Assembly (NCBI GenBank): GCA_005879535.1
Contig: VBKI01000058.1
Coordinates: forward strand, 111,059-175,058
Direction of reading: 5' to 3'
Source of the DNA: Deltaproteobacteria bacterium
GTDB taxonomy: Bacteria; Myxococcota; Myxococcia; Myxococcales; 40CM-4-68-19
Length of the DNA: 64,000 nt
Shown here: positions 42,901-50,877 of the stretch, in pieces
How positions within the stretch are numbered: the stretch's first letter is position 1
How the letters are laid out: every line of letters starts with the position of its first letter
Translations under genes and position numbers: made by a program
Notes under the pieces: generated by a model
The model's database searches: none
What the model saw: only the letters and a program-made list of their open reading frames with translations
What the model was told of the DNA's origin: nothing

Positions 42901-44437
42901 CGTTCGCGACCTTGCGGGCCGCTTCCATCGGCGAGAGCTTCGTCTTCAGGAAGATCACGTCGCGGTACTCGTCGGCCCGCGCGTTGAAGAGGTCCTGGCG
43001 GTGCTTGCGCAACTGGGCGAGGAGCTCCTTGCGCTGCGCTGCGAGCTGCTCCGCCTCCGCCTCGAGCTTCTTCGGATTCCCGGTGGTGAGGCGCTCGATG
43101 ATGGTGGAGACCGAGCCCTCGAGCTGGTTGCGGCTCTCGATGTCGCTCTCCAGCACGCTCACGGTCAGCGGCCGCAGCTTCTCGACGACGTGATCGCGCA
43201 GGACGCGCAGCGCCTTGGTGGTGTGGCTCGTGACCAGGACGCTCTGGCCTTGGGCGAGCAGGTGACCGATGAGGTTCGCGATGGTGTGCGTCTTTCCGGT
43301 TCCCGGAGGCCCCTGGACGAGCACGCATCCTTCGCGCTCCAGGCGCACCGCGATCCGGATCTGCTCGGGGTTCGCCGGCTTGCTGAGCAGCACGTCCTCG
43401 GGCTCGTCTCGCGGCTCGAAGGTCTCCGCCTTCTCGTCCTCGGCGGACGGGGGGTCGAGACCGACGATCTTGAGAAGCGCCAGCGGCAGGTCCTGCCGGC
43501 TGTCGAGATCGTCGAGCGTTCCCTCGATGGCGGTGGCGAAGCCCAGGGTCCGCGTGCGGAGGAAGAGCACCGGCGCGCGGCCGATCTTCGGGTCCTCGGC
43601 CTCCTTCTCCGGCGGCCCTTCGGCGAACTGCCCGCGCGGCGAGAGCTGCACGACGAACCGGCGGAGAAACTCCAGCGTATCGTTGCCGCCCAGGGGATGG
43701 AACCCTCCGCGATCCAGCTCCTCGCGGCAGCGCGCGAGGACCTTGGGCTCGATGTCCGGCATGGAGCGGAAGAGGGCGGAATACAGCTCCACTTCCTTCC
43801 CGGTTTCGATGAGCGTGAACTCGGGGACGCTCGGATCGAAGGCGAGCTGGATGCGCTGCAACAGGATGGGGTGATAGATGCTGGCTTCGCCTTCCTCTCC
43901 CCGCTTCCAGCTCAGGATTCCGTTACCCAGCACGAGCTCGATGTGCTCGGCCTCGCGCTCGATCCGGCCGTAGAGCTCGTAGAGCTGCTCGAAGATCTTC
44001 ATCGCCGCGCGCGCGGGCCGCTCGACGTTCGCCCAGTTCTGATGCTGCGTCTTCCAGCGCTCGTAGGCTTCGACGCGTCGAGGCTCGGCGTCGAAGCGGA
44101 GGGGTTCGGTGCCGTTCGCCTTGGTCTCGGAGACCGCGACCTCTCCCTCGGGATCTTCCCAGTCGCCCTCGAGCCAATCCGCGATCGGCATCGGCGGCTG
44201 CGGCGCCTGCGCGAACGTGGGCCGCCCGACCTTGAGGACGAAGTCGGTCTCTTCTTGCCCGTTGGAGAAGCGCCGCTGGATGGAGGGATGGTCTGGAAGG
44301 TGGCGGAACCAGAGCGTCCAGGGCTGCTCCGACAAGTCCCGCTTGGCCGGGTTGCGGTGCTCGTTGAGCGCCTTGAGGTAGCGGAACACCCGCGCGATCC
44401 GCTCCCGGCCAAGATGATGCGACTTCGCGTCCGACAT
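39911..44437 (-). CDS. Large SF1 (DNA2/NAM7-like) helicase with C-terminal restriction-endonuclease-like domain
   Basis: This 1508-aa protein has an N-terminal region of about 370 residues. The helicase has its Walker A (QGPPGTGKTHTIANLIG) near 375-385, a long helical insertion at about 470-1000, the Walker B variant VVITDEASQADVM near 1057, GDHEQVSPSAVG (motif III), and the late motif AASRARDQMWVIH near 1290. The last 170 residues have a Vsr/MTES_1575-type nuclease fold (EHEVHNRLFEAGYRVLPHW, YTIDLVVEGGGRRLAIECDG, DMARQAILERLGWSFLRVRG). Similar helicase-nucleases occur in phage-defence loci. GAGGGG precedes the start. It is divergent from the VWA/PP2C/kinase operon. Confidence 0.9.
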   Translation of the reverse strand: MSDAKSHHLGRERIARVFRYLKALNEHRNPAKRDLSEQPWTLWFRHLPDHPSIQRRFSNGQEETDFVLKVGRPTFAQAPQPPMPIADWLEGDWEDPEGEVAVSETKANGTEPLRFDAEPRRVEAYERWKTQHQNWANVERPARAAMKIFEQLYELYGRIEREAEHIELVLGNGILSWKRGEEGEASIYHPILLQRIQLAFDPSVPEFTLIETGKEVELYSALFRSMPDIEPKVLARCREELDRGGFHPLGGNDTLEFLRRFVVQLSPRGQFAEGPPEKEAEDPKIGRAPVLFLRTRTLGFATAIEGTLDDLDSRQDLPLALLKIVGLDPPSAEDEKAETFEPRDEPEDVLLSKPANPEQIRIAVRLEREGCVLVQGPPGTGKTHTIANLIGHLLAQGQSVLVTSHTTKALRVLRDHVVEKLRPLTVSVLESDIESRNQLEGSVSTIIERLTTGNPKKLEAEAEQLAAQRKELLAQLRKHRQDLFNARADEYRDVIFLKTKLSPMEAARKVANEAQPHAWIPAPIQPGAPLPLSAAEIAELYASTEALSREDEAELARPLPQLKSLLSPEEFDKVAEEHAHLSRASRSYRKELWKTALDGSATAPLDKLLAKAVKAVEVLDGDRRWKLAAIAAGNEGGKQRVEWDELVGMIDQLMEEKANAKDNVLRHAPALSASIPLEEQLQVAEEILAYFKKNKSVGKLALLTHGAWKRFIGENKVASGEPKSAAHFQALREQIQLAIMRRNLGGRWDRQMVPQGAPGWASLSEEPQEGAPEFAEEIRRCLAWHAEEWQPVENELKERGFLWREFFGEQGGEGHLQRLKEMVSVQLPQAFQARKDMARFSEVDGQLQELRGALTVPQEGPPAPVLAKLLRAAERLDAKDYREAHQRLGALDGQRKTAATRRELLAALQAVAPVWAQAVQERRAPHDKSSAPGDAHAAWLWRQLHDELERRGKVSLPALQKEIDRLGPELRRVTAELIERRAWGAQVRRTTSQQQQALVGWLDMVRRIGKGMGKRVPRLIVEASQKMTECRSAVPVWIMPLARAVETFEPTTRFDVVITDEASQADVMALIPFYMARRVVVVGDHEQVSPSAVGQDVAVVQQLIDEHLEDIPNSVLYDGQISVYDLARQSCGGAICLTEHFRCVPEIIEFSNHLCYGGRIRPLRDPSKATLKPHIIALRVESGRSVNETNKAEAMAIASLIRAAIDQPEYKNKSFGVVSLVGDDQALEIERLLLHHLPPAEYESRRVLCGNAAQFQGDERDVMFLSVVDSAADGPLRLRSEPMFKQRFNVAASRARDQMWVIHSLDPADLKPKDLRRRLIQHAEDPEAVRLLLKQSEDASETPLEHEVHNRLFEAGYRVLPHWRVGYYTIDLVVEGGGRRLAIECDGDKPAAEEQLREDMARQAILERLGWSFLRVRGSEFFLNPERAMKPVLARLSELKIRPESGNAEAPQNGKDVLERLGRRAAEYRQHWLSAAKAQLARAGNGVQERGRKPGRAAKKKRKPSARK

Positions 44438-44666
44438 ATCCCCTCGCGGCTGGAACTCGACGTTCGAAGCGAGTGCTCGAAGAGGACAGCTTGCCCTCGA
44501 AGCGGGCCGCTCCGCTAGGAATCAATCGCCCCCGACGGAAGAAGTGGAGGCGCTGCTCCTACTCGGGGGAACGAGCGCGGCACACCCTCTCGCAGTAGCT
44601 GCGAATGTGCGCAAGCCGCGCAGTGGACGGCGCGAGCAGCCGTACTAGTGTGGCCCGGACCACCCG

Positions 44667-45080
44667 ATGCTGACGAGAAGCCTCCTGCAGTGCCGCGCAT
44701 GTCGTCTGACCTGGTTTCCGCAAAGGGGATCGGGCGCCGCGTGTCCTGCGTGCGGAGGAACGAAGCTCGGTGGAACGTTCGAGCTGTTTCACGCGGGGAT
44801 CGCGCTCATCGCGCTGGGGTTGATCGGCTGGTTCCTCCGCCACGGGCCGCTCGGCGAGCAATTCGGGACGACGCTTCCCGCGATCATCCAGGCGAAACGC
44901 CTCACTGCGAACGTCGAGCGAAACAACCAGGTCTCCGTCCCTGCCAGGAAGAGCCAGGTCTACGTCCCTGCGAGGAAGAACCAGGTCCTGGTCTCTTCCA
45001 AGAAGATCAAGTCCACCAAGGTCAAGGTCAAACGCCGCCCCAAAAAGGCGAAAACGAGGAGCAAGCATGTACAGCGCTGA
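44667..45080 (+). CDS. Zinc-ribbon membrane protein with basic repeat tail
   Basis: This 137-aa protein has two zinc knuckles (CRAC at about 9-12 and CPAC at about 26-29), one transmembrane helix (IALIALGLIGWFL) and a highly basic C-terminus. The tail begins with 9-residue repeats (QVSVPARKS, QVYVPARKN, QVLVSSKK) and ends as a Lys/Arg run, suggesting nucleic-acid or membrane binding. No enzyme motif is seen. It starts the operon with the VWA, PP2C and kinase genes and overlaps the VWA gene by 14 bases, so it is probably a subunit or adaptor of that system. Confidence 0.7.
   Translation: MLTRSLLQCRACRLTWFPQRGSGAACPACGGTKLGGTFELFHAGIALIALGLIGWFLRHGPLGEQFGTTLPAIIQAKRLTANVERNNQVSVPARKSQVYVPARKNQVLVSSKKIKSTKVKVKRRPKKAKTRSKHVQR
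44925..45005 (+). repeat. Three 27-bp in-frame repeats encoding the QVxVPARK tail
   Basis: Three degenerate tandem copies with a 27-base period encode the 9-residue units in the tail of the zinc-ribbon membrane protein. Copies 1 and 2 share blocks such as CAGGTCT and GTCCCTGC; copy 3 is more diverged. The number of units could vary between strains. Confidence 0.7.
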
Positions 45081-45906
45081 GATCAGCCGCAAGAACCCGG
45101 GGTGCTTCATCTTCCTTCTGGATCAGTCGGCCTCGATGGAAGATCCGTTCGGTGGCAGCAGCGATCGGCGCAAGGCCGACGAGCTGGCCACCATCATCAA
45201 CAAGCTCATCCACAACCTCTCCATCCGCTGCGCCAAAGGCGACTCGATGTACGACTACTTCCACGTGGGAGTGATCGGGTACGGCCAGGACACCGTCGTG
45301 AAGTCGGCGTTCGACGGGGCGCTGACCGGCAAGGACCTGATCCCGATCAGCGACCTCGCCAACAACCCGCTGCGCATCGAGGATCGCACCAAGAAGGCCG
45401 ACGACGGCGCGGGCGGCCTGGTGGAGCAGACGGTGAAATTCCCGCTCTGGTTCGAGCCCAGGCACGTGGGCGGTACGCCGATGAGCTCCGCCTTCAAGAT
45501 GGCCGCGGAGATCGTGCAGAGATGGGTGGCGGAGCACCCCAAGGGCTTTCCCCCCATCGTGATCAACATCACCGACGGCGAAGCGACCGACGGCGATCCG
45601 GTCCCGGAGGCGAAGGCGCTCTGCTCGCTGGGAAGCGACGACGGCGCGGCGCTGGTCTTCAACATCCACCTCTCTTCGGCGGCAGCGAACCCCATCGAGC
45701 TTCCCGCCAGCGACGAGGGCCTGCCGGACAAGTTCGCCAAGCAGCTCTTCGAGATGTCCAGCAGCCTGACGCCCTTCATGATCGGCCGGGCCAAGGAGCT
45801 GGGAATGCCGGCCGGTGACGGAGCGCGCGGGTTCATCTTCAACGCGCAGCCGATGCAGGTGATCCAGTTCCTCGACATCGGAACCCGTCCCGCGAACCTC
45901 CGGTGA
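45067..45906 (+). CDS. von Willebrand factor A domain protein (TerY-like)
   Basis: This 279-aa protein is essentially one VWA domain. The metal-ion-dependent adhesion site has DQSASM (D-x-S-x-S, residues 19-23), a Thr in GGTPMSSAFKMA, and the second Asp in VINITDGEATDGDP. VWA proteins of the TerY type work with a PP2C phosphatase and a kinase; both are encoded immediately after. It overlaps the zinc-ribbon gene by 14 bases, with its ribosome site GAGGAGC inside that gene. Its stop overlaps the next start. Confidence 0.92.
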   Translation: MYSAEISRKNPGCFIFLLDQSASMEDPFGGSSDRRKADELATIINKLIHNLSIRCAKGDSMYDYFHVGVIGYGQDTVVKSAFDGALTGKDLIPISDLANNPLRIEDRTKKADDGAGGLVEQTVKFPLWFEPRHVGGTPMSSAFKMAAEIVQRWVAEHPKGFPPIVINITDGEATDGDPVPEAKALCSLGSDDGAALVFNIHLSSAAANPIELPASDEGLPDKFAKQLFEMSSSLTPFMIGRAKELGMPAGDGARGFIFNAQPMQVIQFLDIGTRPANLR

Positions 45907-46691
45907 TTGACGCTCTGCACCCGGTCAGCGCGGCGCCGTTCTCGATCGAGGCGTTCTCCTGCCAGAAGGCGGGGAACGCCCGATCGGAGTACGAAGACGC
46001 GTGGGCAGTCCGCGGCTCGGATTCGCCCACGCGTTGCCGCGTCGCGGTCGCCGATGGAGCCACGGAGAGCAGCTTCTCGGCGCTGTGGGCGGCGCTGCTG
46101 GTCGAGAGCTTCGTCCGCGGGCGCTCGCACGGTCCGGACTTCTTCAAGCATCTGGGAGCGATTCGACGGCTGTGGCGGCGGAAGATCCGCGGTCGCCCCA
46201 TGGCCTGGTACGCCGCCGAGAAAGCGCGTCGCGGGGCGTATGCCGCGTTCGTCGGCGCCTCGCTGAACGCGGTGAATCGCGGCTGGCGCGCGGTGGCCAT
46301 CGGCGATTGCTGTCTGCTGCATGTCACGGGAGCGCCGCCGAATCGGGCGCTCGCGAAGGCCTTTCCACTGACGCGCTCGGAAGAGTTCGGCTCGAGCCCG
46401 TTCCTGGTGGGCTCGATGAAGAAAAACGACGACGATCCGCTGCCGCACGTTCGCGTGACCGAGGGAGTCCTCGAGGCGAACGACATCCTCTTCTTCGCTT
46501 CCGATGCGCTGGCGGCCTGGCTTCTGCGGCGCGCGGAAAGAGGAGAACCGGCCTGGGACGCGATCGAGGGCATCCGGACGCGGGAAGACTTCGAAGCGCT
46601 GGTGGCGCAGGCGCGAGAAGACAAAACGCGCAACGACGACATGACTTTGGTCCGGCTGCAGCGGAACGGTGGGGAGAGGGGCGCGATCTAG
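45903..46691 (+). CDS. PP2C-like protein phosphatase
   Basis: This 262-aa protein begins with GTG overlapping the VWA stop (GTGA). PP2C metal-binding motifs are visible: SEYEDAW (first Asp), VAVADGATESSF (DGA in place of DGMGG), AVAIGDCCLLHV (G-D), FFASDALAAWLL (SDGL-like) and DDMTLVRL (terminal Asp). The phosphatase would reverse phosphorylation by the downstream kinase, perhaps on the VWA protein. This order is the core of the described TerY-P triad. Confidence 0.88.
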   Translation: MIDALHPVSAAPFSIEAFSCQKAGNARSEYEDAWAVRGSDSPTRCRVAVADGATESSFSALWAALLVESFVRGRSHGPDFFKHLGAIRRLWRRKIRGRPMAWYAAEKARRGAYAAFVGASLNAVNRGWRAVAIGDCCLLHVTGAPPNRALAKAFPLTRSEEFGSSPFLVGSMKKNDDDPLPHVRVTEGVLEANDILFFASDALAAWLLRRAERGEPAWDAIEGIRTREDFEALVAQAREDKTRNDDMTLVRLQRNGGERGAI

Positions 46692-48863
46692 ATGGCCACT
46701 TGGCCCGATCTCACCGAGTACCACGAGGCGCTTCAGTACCCGGAACGATCCCTCGGCGATCACGGGCTGCAGAAGGCGCAGATCGAGAAGGACCGCTTCG
46801 GCATGCCCAAGCCGGCCACTGGCGGGAACGCCGTCGCGTACAAAGCGACCGAGGGCCAGAACGTCTGGGCCGTGCGCTGCTTTTTGAGGCCGATCTCCGA
46901 CCACGCCGAGCGCTACGCGGCAATCTCGAAACATCTACAGAAGAACGGCGCCGCCCATTGCACCAAGTTCTTCTATCTGGCCGACGGGCTCCGCATCAAA
47001 GGCGGCACGTTTCCAATCGTGAAGATGGCGTGGGTGCAGGGTCCCAACCTCGATCGCTTCGTCGAAGGCGTGCTGGACAAACCCAGGGAGCTCGCAGCGC
47101 TGCGAGAGAAGTTCCGGGCCTTGGTGAGGGACATCGAAGTCGGGAAGTTCGCGCATGGTGATCTGCAGCACGGGAACATCCTGGTCAGGGGAAGGGACCT
47201 GCTGCTCATCGATTACGACGGCATGTGGGTCCCGGCATTGATCGGGCGGCAGGCCACCGAGATCGGCCACCGCGCCTACCAGCATCCGAAGCGCGGCATG
47301 ACGGACTACGGTCCGTATCTGGACCGGTTCTCAGCGCTCGTCATCTACCTCTCGCTGCTGGCGCTGGAGGTCGATCGCAAGCTCTGGGACCAGTACAACA
47401 CAGGCGACAACCTGCTCTTCGTCCGCGAAGACTTCAATGAGGCCGGCAAGAGCCCCATCTGGAGCGATCTCGCCGCGCTCAAGAACGCCGAGGTGTCGTA
47501 CCTGGCCGGCGTGCTGGCCGCGATGGTGCCGCGGCCGGTGAAGGACCTGCCCCGGCTGGAGGCCGTCCTCACGAAGTCCGCGGGGCTGAAGCCGCTGCAG
47601 CTGAAGGCTGGCGGGCCCAGGGCTCCGGAGAAGCCTAGGTGGAGCGACAAGCCGTCGAAGAGCGGAACGGCGGCGGACCTCGCCTCCCAGTGGAAGGTGG
47701 TGTGGACGCGTCCCGGAGAGAAGATGGAGACGCGCTGGAAGAAGGAGATGAAGGACGGCCCGGTGGTGGTGGAAAGCGAAGTCGAGGTGGTCGCGCCCAA
47801 TCCAGTCCCGGTTGCAACCATCGCGTTGGGGGCGCTGGCGGCGGGAGTGCTGATTGGAACCAGCGTTTCGCCGGAACTGGGGATGGTCGCTGCCGGCGGG
47901 GGCCTCCTGGTCACCCGCGGCATCACGAAACCCCGGAAGAAAAGAGCCTTCCACACCGTCATCCGACCCATCGAGCAGCAGGTGCTGGAGCAGGCCAAGG
48001 TCGCGGTGCCGGGGCACAAGTCGGCAGTGACCTCATTGCAATGCACGGCGGATGGCAGGCGGCTCTCCGTCGTCACGAAATTTGGCGAGTGCGCCATCTG
48101 GGAGCTGGATACCGACGGTTACAAGGTCAGCTCCGTCCGACTGCCGCCGTTCGAGCAGTCGGCTCCGGCCTCGAGCAATCCGAAGGCAGCGATGGTGACC
48201 GACAAAGGCATTCTCGCGGCCGATCTCGTTTCGGGGTTGAAGGTCGATCTGCCGGTGGACGCCTCGAACCGCGCCTGCGCGGTGGCGATGACGGCGGACG
48301 GCGCCAAGGTGGCGGTTGGCCAGCAGCAGGGCCAGGTACACGTGGCCGAAGTCATGACCAAGAAGATGCTGGTCCAGATCTCCGGAATGAGCTCGCGCGT
48401 GACCGCGCTTGCGTTCTCGGAGGACGCGACCTTTCTCGTGATCGGATGGATCAACGGCACCGTGCAGGTGCACCGGCTGACGCCCAAGGCGGAGAAGGTC
48501 GCCGAGGGCGGGCATCATCGCACCGCCGTGACCGCGCTGGCGGCCGCGCCGAAGGGACAGGCGTTCGCATCGGCCGACGACTCCGGCCAGGTCGTCCTCT
48601 GGGGAAAGAACGGACAGAAGCAGGCAACCGCGACCGCAGGAGGCCGCGGCGTCAAGGCGCTCCTGTTCCTGGGCGACCAGGCGCTCGCGGCCGGGTGCGC
48701 AGATGGCACCGTGAAGGTCCTGAATCCGTCGAGCGGAGCGGTCCTGGCGACGCACAGCCTCGGCGCCACGGCGATCACTGCGCTGGCATTCGCCAAGGAA
48801 AAGCTGGCGCTCGCGGCAGGAACGCAGTCCGGTCAAGTGACGCTGCTCGCGCTGGAGACGTGA
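46692..48863 (+). CDS. Kinase-like protein with transmembrane linker and WD40 propeller (TerY-P kinase)
   Basis: This 723-aa protein follows the PP2C gene with no gap. The kinase-like domain (about 15-250) has KFAHGDLQHGNILV (H-x-D-x4-N catalytic loop) and LLIDYDGMWVP (D-x-G equivalent). The ATP-lysine place reads WAVRCFLRP, with Arg for Lys, as I recall for this kinase group. A linker of about 110 residues contains a membrane-prone segment (VATIALGALAAGVLIG). Residues of about 430-723 form a beta-propeller of WD40 repeats (GHKSAVTSLQCTADG, VTALAFSEDATFLVIGWING, AFASADDSGQVVLW). The propeller may sense ligand or partner. Confidence 0.88.
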   Translation: MATWPDLTEYHEALQYPERSLGDHGLQKAQIEKDRFGMPKPATGGNAVAYKATEGQNVWAVRCFLRPISDHAERYAAISKHLQKNGAAHCTKFFYLADGLRIKGGTFPIVKMAWVQGPNLDRFVEGVLDKPRELAALREKFRALVRDIEVGKFAHGDLQHGNILVRGRDLLLIDYDGMWVPALIGRQATEIGHRAYQHPKRGMTDYGPYLDRFSALVIYLSLLALEVDRKLWDQYNTGDNLLFVREDFNEAGKSPIWSDLAALKNAEVSYLAGVLAAMVPRPVKDLPRLEAVLTKSAGLKPLQLKAGGPRAPEKPRWSDKPSKSGTAADLASQWKVVWTRPGEKMETRWKKEMKDGPVVVESEVEVVAPNPVPVATIALGALAAGVLIGTSVSPELGMVAAGGGLLVTRGITKPRKKRAFHTVIRPIEQQVLEQAKVAVPGHKSAVTSLQCTADGRRLSVVTKFGECAIWELDTDGYKVSSVRLPPFEQSAPASSNPKAAMVTDKGILAADLVSGLKVDLPVDASNRACAVAMTADGAKVAVGQQQGQVHVAEVMTKKMLVQISGMSSRVTALAFSEDATFLVIGWINGTVQVHRLTPKAEKVAEGGHHRTAVTALAAAPKGQAFASADDSGQVVLWGKNGQKQATATAGGRGVKALLFLGDQALAAGCADGTVKVLNPSSGAVLATHSLGATAITALAFAKEKLALAAGTQSGQVTLLALET

Positions 48864-48870
48864 GCGGCCG

Positions 48871-49413
48871 TCAACTGCCCTTCAAGCGCTCGTAATAGTC
48901 GAGCGCGCCGGGATGAAAGGGAACCGGCGCCGGACTTCGCAGCGAAGCCTTCTTCGCAAGCGGTCCTTGGCCACGAGATTCGACCAGCGCCTGCGCGATT
49001 TCTCGCGCGCGCTCGCGGGCGAAGCCTTCGAGCACGACGAGCAGGTCGCCGCCGACGACCGCGACGGCGCGCAACGGCACCTTGCCGGAGTCGGCGAATT
49101 CCCCGCGCCCCTCCAGCGCCTCGACCGCGATGGCTGCGGGAAGCAAGCCGACCTGGAGCTGGCCGCTGGTCAGGAGCTTGACCACCTCGACGGGCGACCT
49201 GGCCGCAGCCGGGACCGCCTTCGTTTCCGGCCAGCGCGCTTTGATGGCGGAAGCGACGGCGCTCGCTACGTCCAGCGCCCCGGGGCGCATCTCGTCGGTC
49301 ACTACCACCAGGTGCGCTGCCCGGTACGCGTACCACTGGCGGTACGGGGAATGGCCGGGCAACAACGCCGCAGCCACTCCCAAAAGCATCAGGGTGACGA
49401 GCCTGCTCCTCAT
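48871..49413 (-). CDS. Small TAXI/NMT1-type periplasmic binding protein-like
   Basis: This 180-aa protein has an N-terminal signal/anchor (LVTLMLLGVAAALL). It resembles short TAXI-family TRAP solute-binding proteins: YRAAHLVVVTDEM, LTSGQLQVGLLPAAIAVEAL, VPLRAVAVVGGDLLVV and VPFHPGALDYYERL. It is about half the length of a full binding protein. No TRAP permease genes are adjacent. Its start overlaps the stop of the upstream acetamidase gene (ATGA). Confidence 0.7.
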   Translation of the reverse strand: MRSRLVTLMLLGVAAALLPGHSPYRQWYAYRAAHLVVVTDEMRPGALDVASAVASAIKARWPETKAVPAAARSPVEVVKLLTSGQLQVGLLPAAIAVEALEGRGEFADSGKVPLRAVAVVGGDLLVVLEGFARERAREIAQALVESRGQGPLAKKASLRSPAPVPFHPGALDYYERLKGS

Positions 49414-50720
49414 GGACCCGTTTCGAAGATGTCGAGCTGGAGGAAGTTCGAGACCACGTAGTTGGGCACGTCCACGAGGTTGCTGATGTGGAGATCACAG
49501 GCGACGCTACAGAGCAGGTATGCCTGCTCCGCGGTCAGCCGCGAGGGCGCCGGCGAAGTCGGCCCGGTCAGCAGGGCGATCATCTTGAGCAGCGCGTCGC
49601 GCGACGCCAGCGTCACGTCCTCCGACTCGTTCCTGAGCGGGCGCAGCAGGTGGTTGGAGTTCACGTCGATCCACAGCTCCGGCGCCATCACCACTCCGGC
49701 CGGCTTGACCGGGATGCCCATGGTGGCGACGAAATGGTCCGGGGCGAGATCCTTGAGGACGCCGGGGGTGTTGCTTTGGAATCGTGGCCAGTTGCCGAAG
49801 GCCGCCGCCTGGCCCTTGCGAACGTCGACCTTCACGGTGACGATCGCGTTCATCTCGATGGCGGTGCCGGAGACCTCGCCATCCCCCTGCGCCCAGTGCA
49901 CGTCGCCGACGGAGAGGCCGCACCCGTCGATGAAGCAGGGGAAGAGCAGCGTCGTTCCCTTCACCATCTGCTTGACGTCGGTGTTCCCGCCGTTCTCGCG
50001 CGGGGGAATGGTGCGCAGGCAGCGGTCCCTGAAGCGGCCGTGGGGGCCACAGATGTGTTTCGGCACCGCGTCTGTCGGCTCCGGAGGTAGCACGAATCCC
50101 TGCTTCGCCCGAAGCTCCTCCTCGCGGGAGAAGGCGGTCTCGATCTCGAGATCGCCCAGTTCGACGCCGATGGTGCCGGCAAACCCATGCAGCGGCAGCC
50201 GCACGCCGGGTAGATCGCGAGAGGTCGCATAACGTGTCCCGTTGACCGGTGGGGCGCCCAGCTCCCAGTGGGCGATGGCGGGATCGGTGAAGACGTCGCG
50301 GAGGAAGCCGAAGCCTGGGACCGCCACCGTGTACCCGAAGTTGTCGGGACCGGGACTGACATCGATCATCGTTACGGCGAGCACGTCGCCCCGCTGGGCG
50401 CCCCTCACAAATAGCGGGCCGGTAAGGGGATGGATCAGGTTCAGGTTGGCCGCTGCCACCGTCGCCGGCGTGGACGTGCGGTTGAAGGGATTGTCGAACG
50501 CGTCGCGGGTCTCGAAGATCACCGTGTCCCCGGCGTTGGCCTCTGCGGCCTCCGGAATGTCGGGGTGCCAGCGGTTGTGGCAGGTACGGAGCGGATCCTC
50601 GCCGCACGGCACGGGGACGCCTCCGGCCCCTCGGCTCACCGGGATGCGAACGGTCTTGGCAGACGAGGGCCACGCCGCAGCAGCAGCGGCGAGCGCAGCC
50701 GTGATCAGCAGCCTCTTCAT
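49410..50720 (-). CDS. Exported acetamidase/formamidase family protein
   Basis: This 436-aa protein has a signal peptide (MKRLLITAALAAAAAAWPSS). The family motifs are HNRWHPDIPEAAEANAGDTV, GDVLAVTMIDVSPG, WAQGDGEVSGTAIEM (metal-site region) and LTAEQAYLLCSVACDLHISN (FmdA/AmdA C-terminus). It hydrolyses short amides to acid and ammonia in known members. Export is unusual, as classical enzymes are cytoplasmic. It lies directly ahead of the TAXI-like gene on the same strand. Confidence 0.88.
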   Translation of the reverse strand: MKRLLITAALAAAAAAWPSSAKTVRIPVSRGAGGVPVPCGEDPLRTCHNRWHPDIPEAAEANAGDTVIFETRDAFDNPFNRTSTPATVAAANLNLIHPLTGPLFVRGAQRGDVLAVTMIDVSPGPDNFGYTVAVPGFGFLRDVFTDPAIAHWELGAPPVNGTRYATSRDLPGVRLPLHGFAGTIGVELGDLEIETAFSREEELRAKQGFVLPPEPTDAVPKHICGPHGRFRDRCLRTIPPRENGGNTDVKQMVKGTTLLFPCFIDGCGLSVGDVHWAQGDGEVSGTAIEMNAIVTVKVDVRKGQAAAFGNWPRFQSNTPGVLKDLAPDHFVATMGIPVKPAGVVMAPELWIDVNSNHLLRPLRNESEDVTLASRDALLKMIALLTGPTSPAPSRLTAEQAYLLCSVACDLHISNLVDVPNYVVSNFLQLDIFETGP

Positions 50721-50877
50721 GGTTTTCCCCCTTGCACGCGGGGCCATACGCCCCCGCGAGCGCGATTGTCAACTCAGGTCAACGTCGTGCCGTGCCGCGA
50801 GCAGATGTTCAAGCAGAGCCATGCGACGGGCCGGCGTGCTCCTTAACTTCAGACGCACCTCGAAGGAGGTCCTTCGC

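Noticed and set aside
38756..44518. A 1920-codon open frame on the + strand.
   Set aside because: It is antisense to the folate-ligase, membrane and helicase genes, is Arg/Leu/His-rich without domains, and comes from high-GC codon bias.
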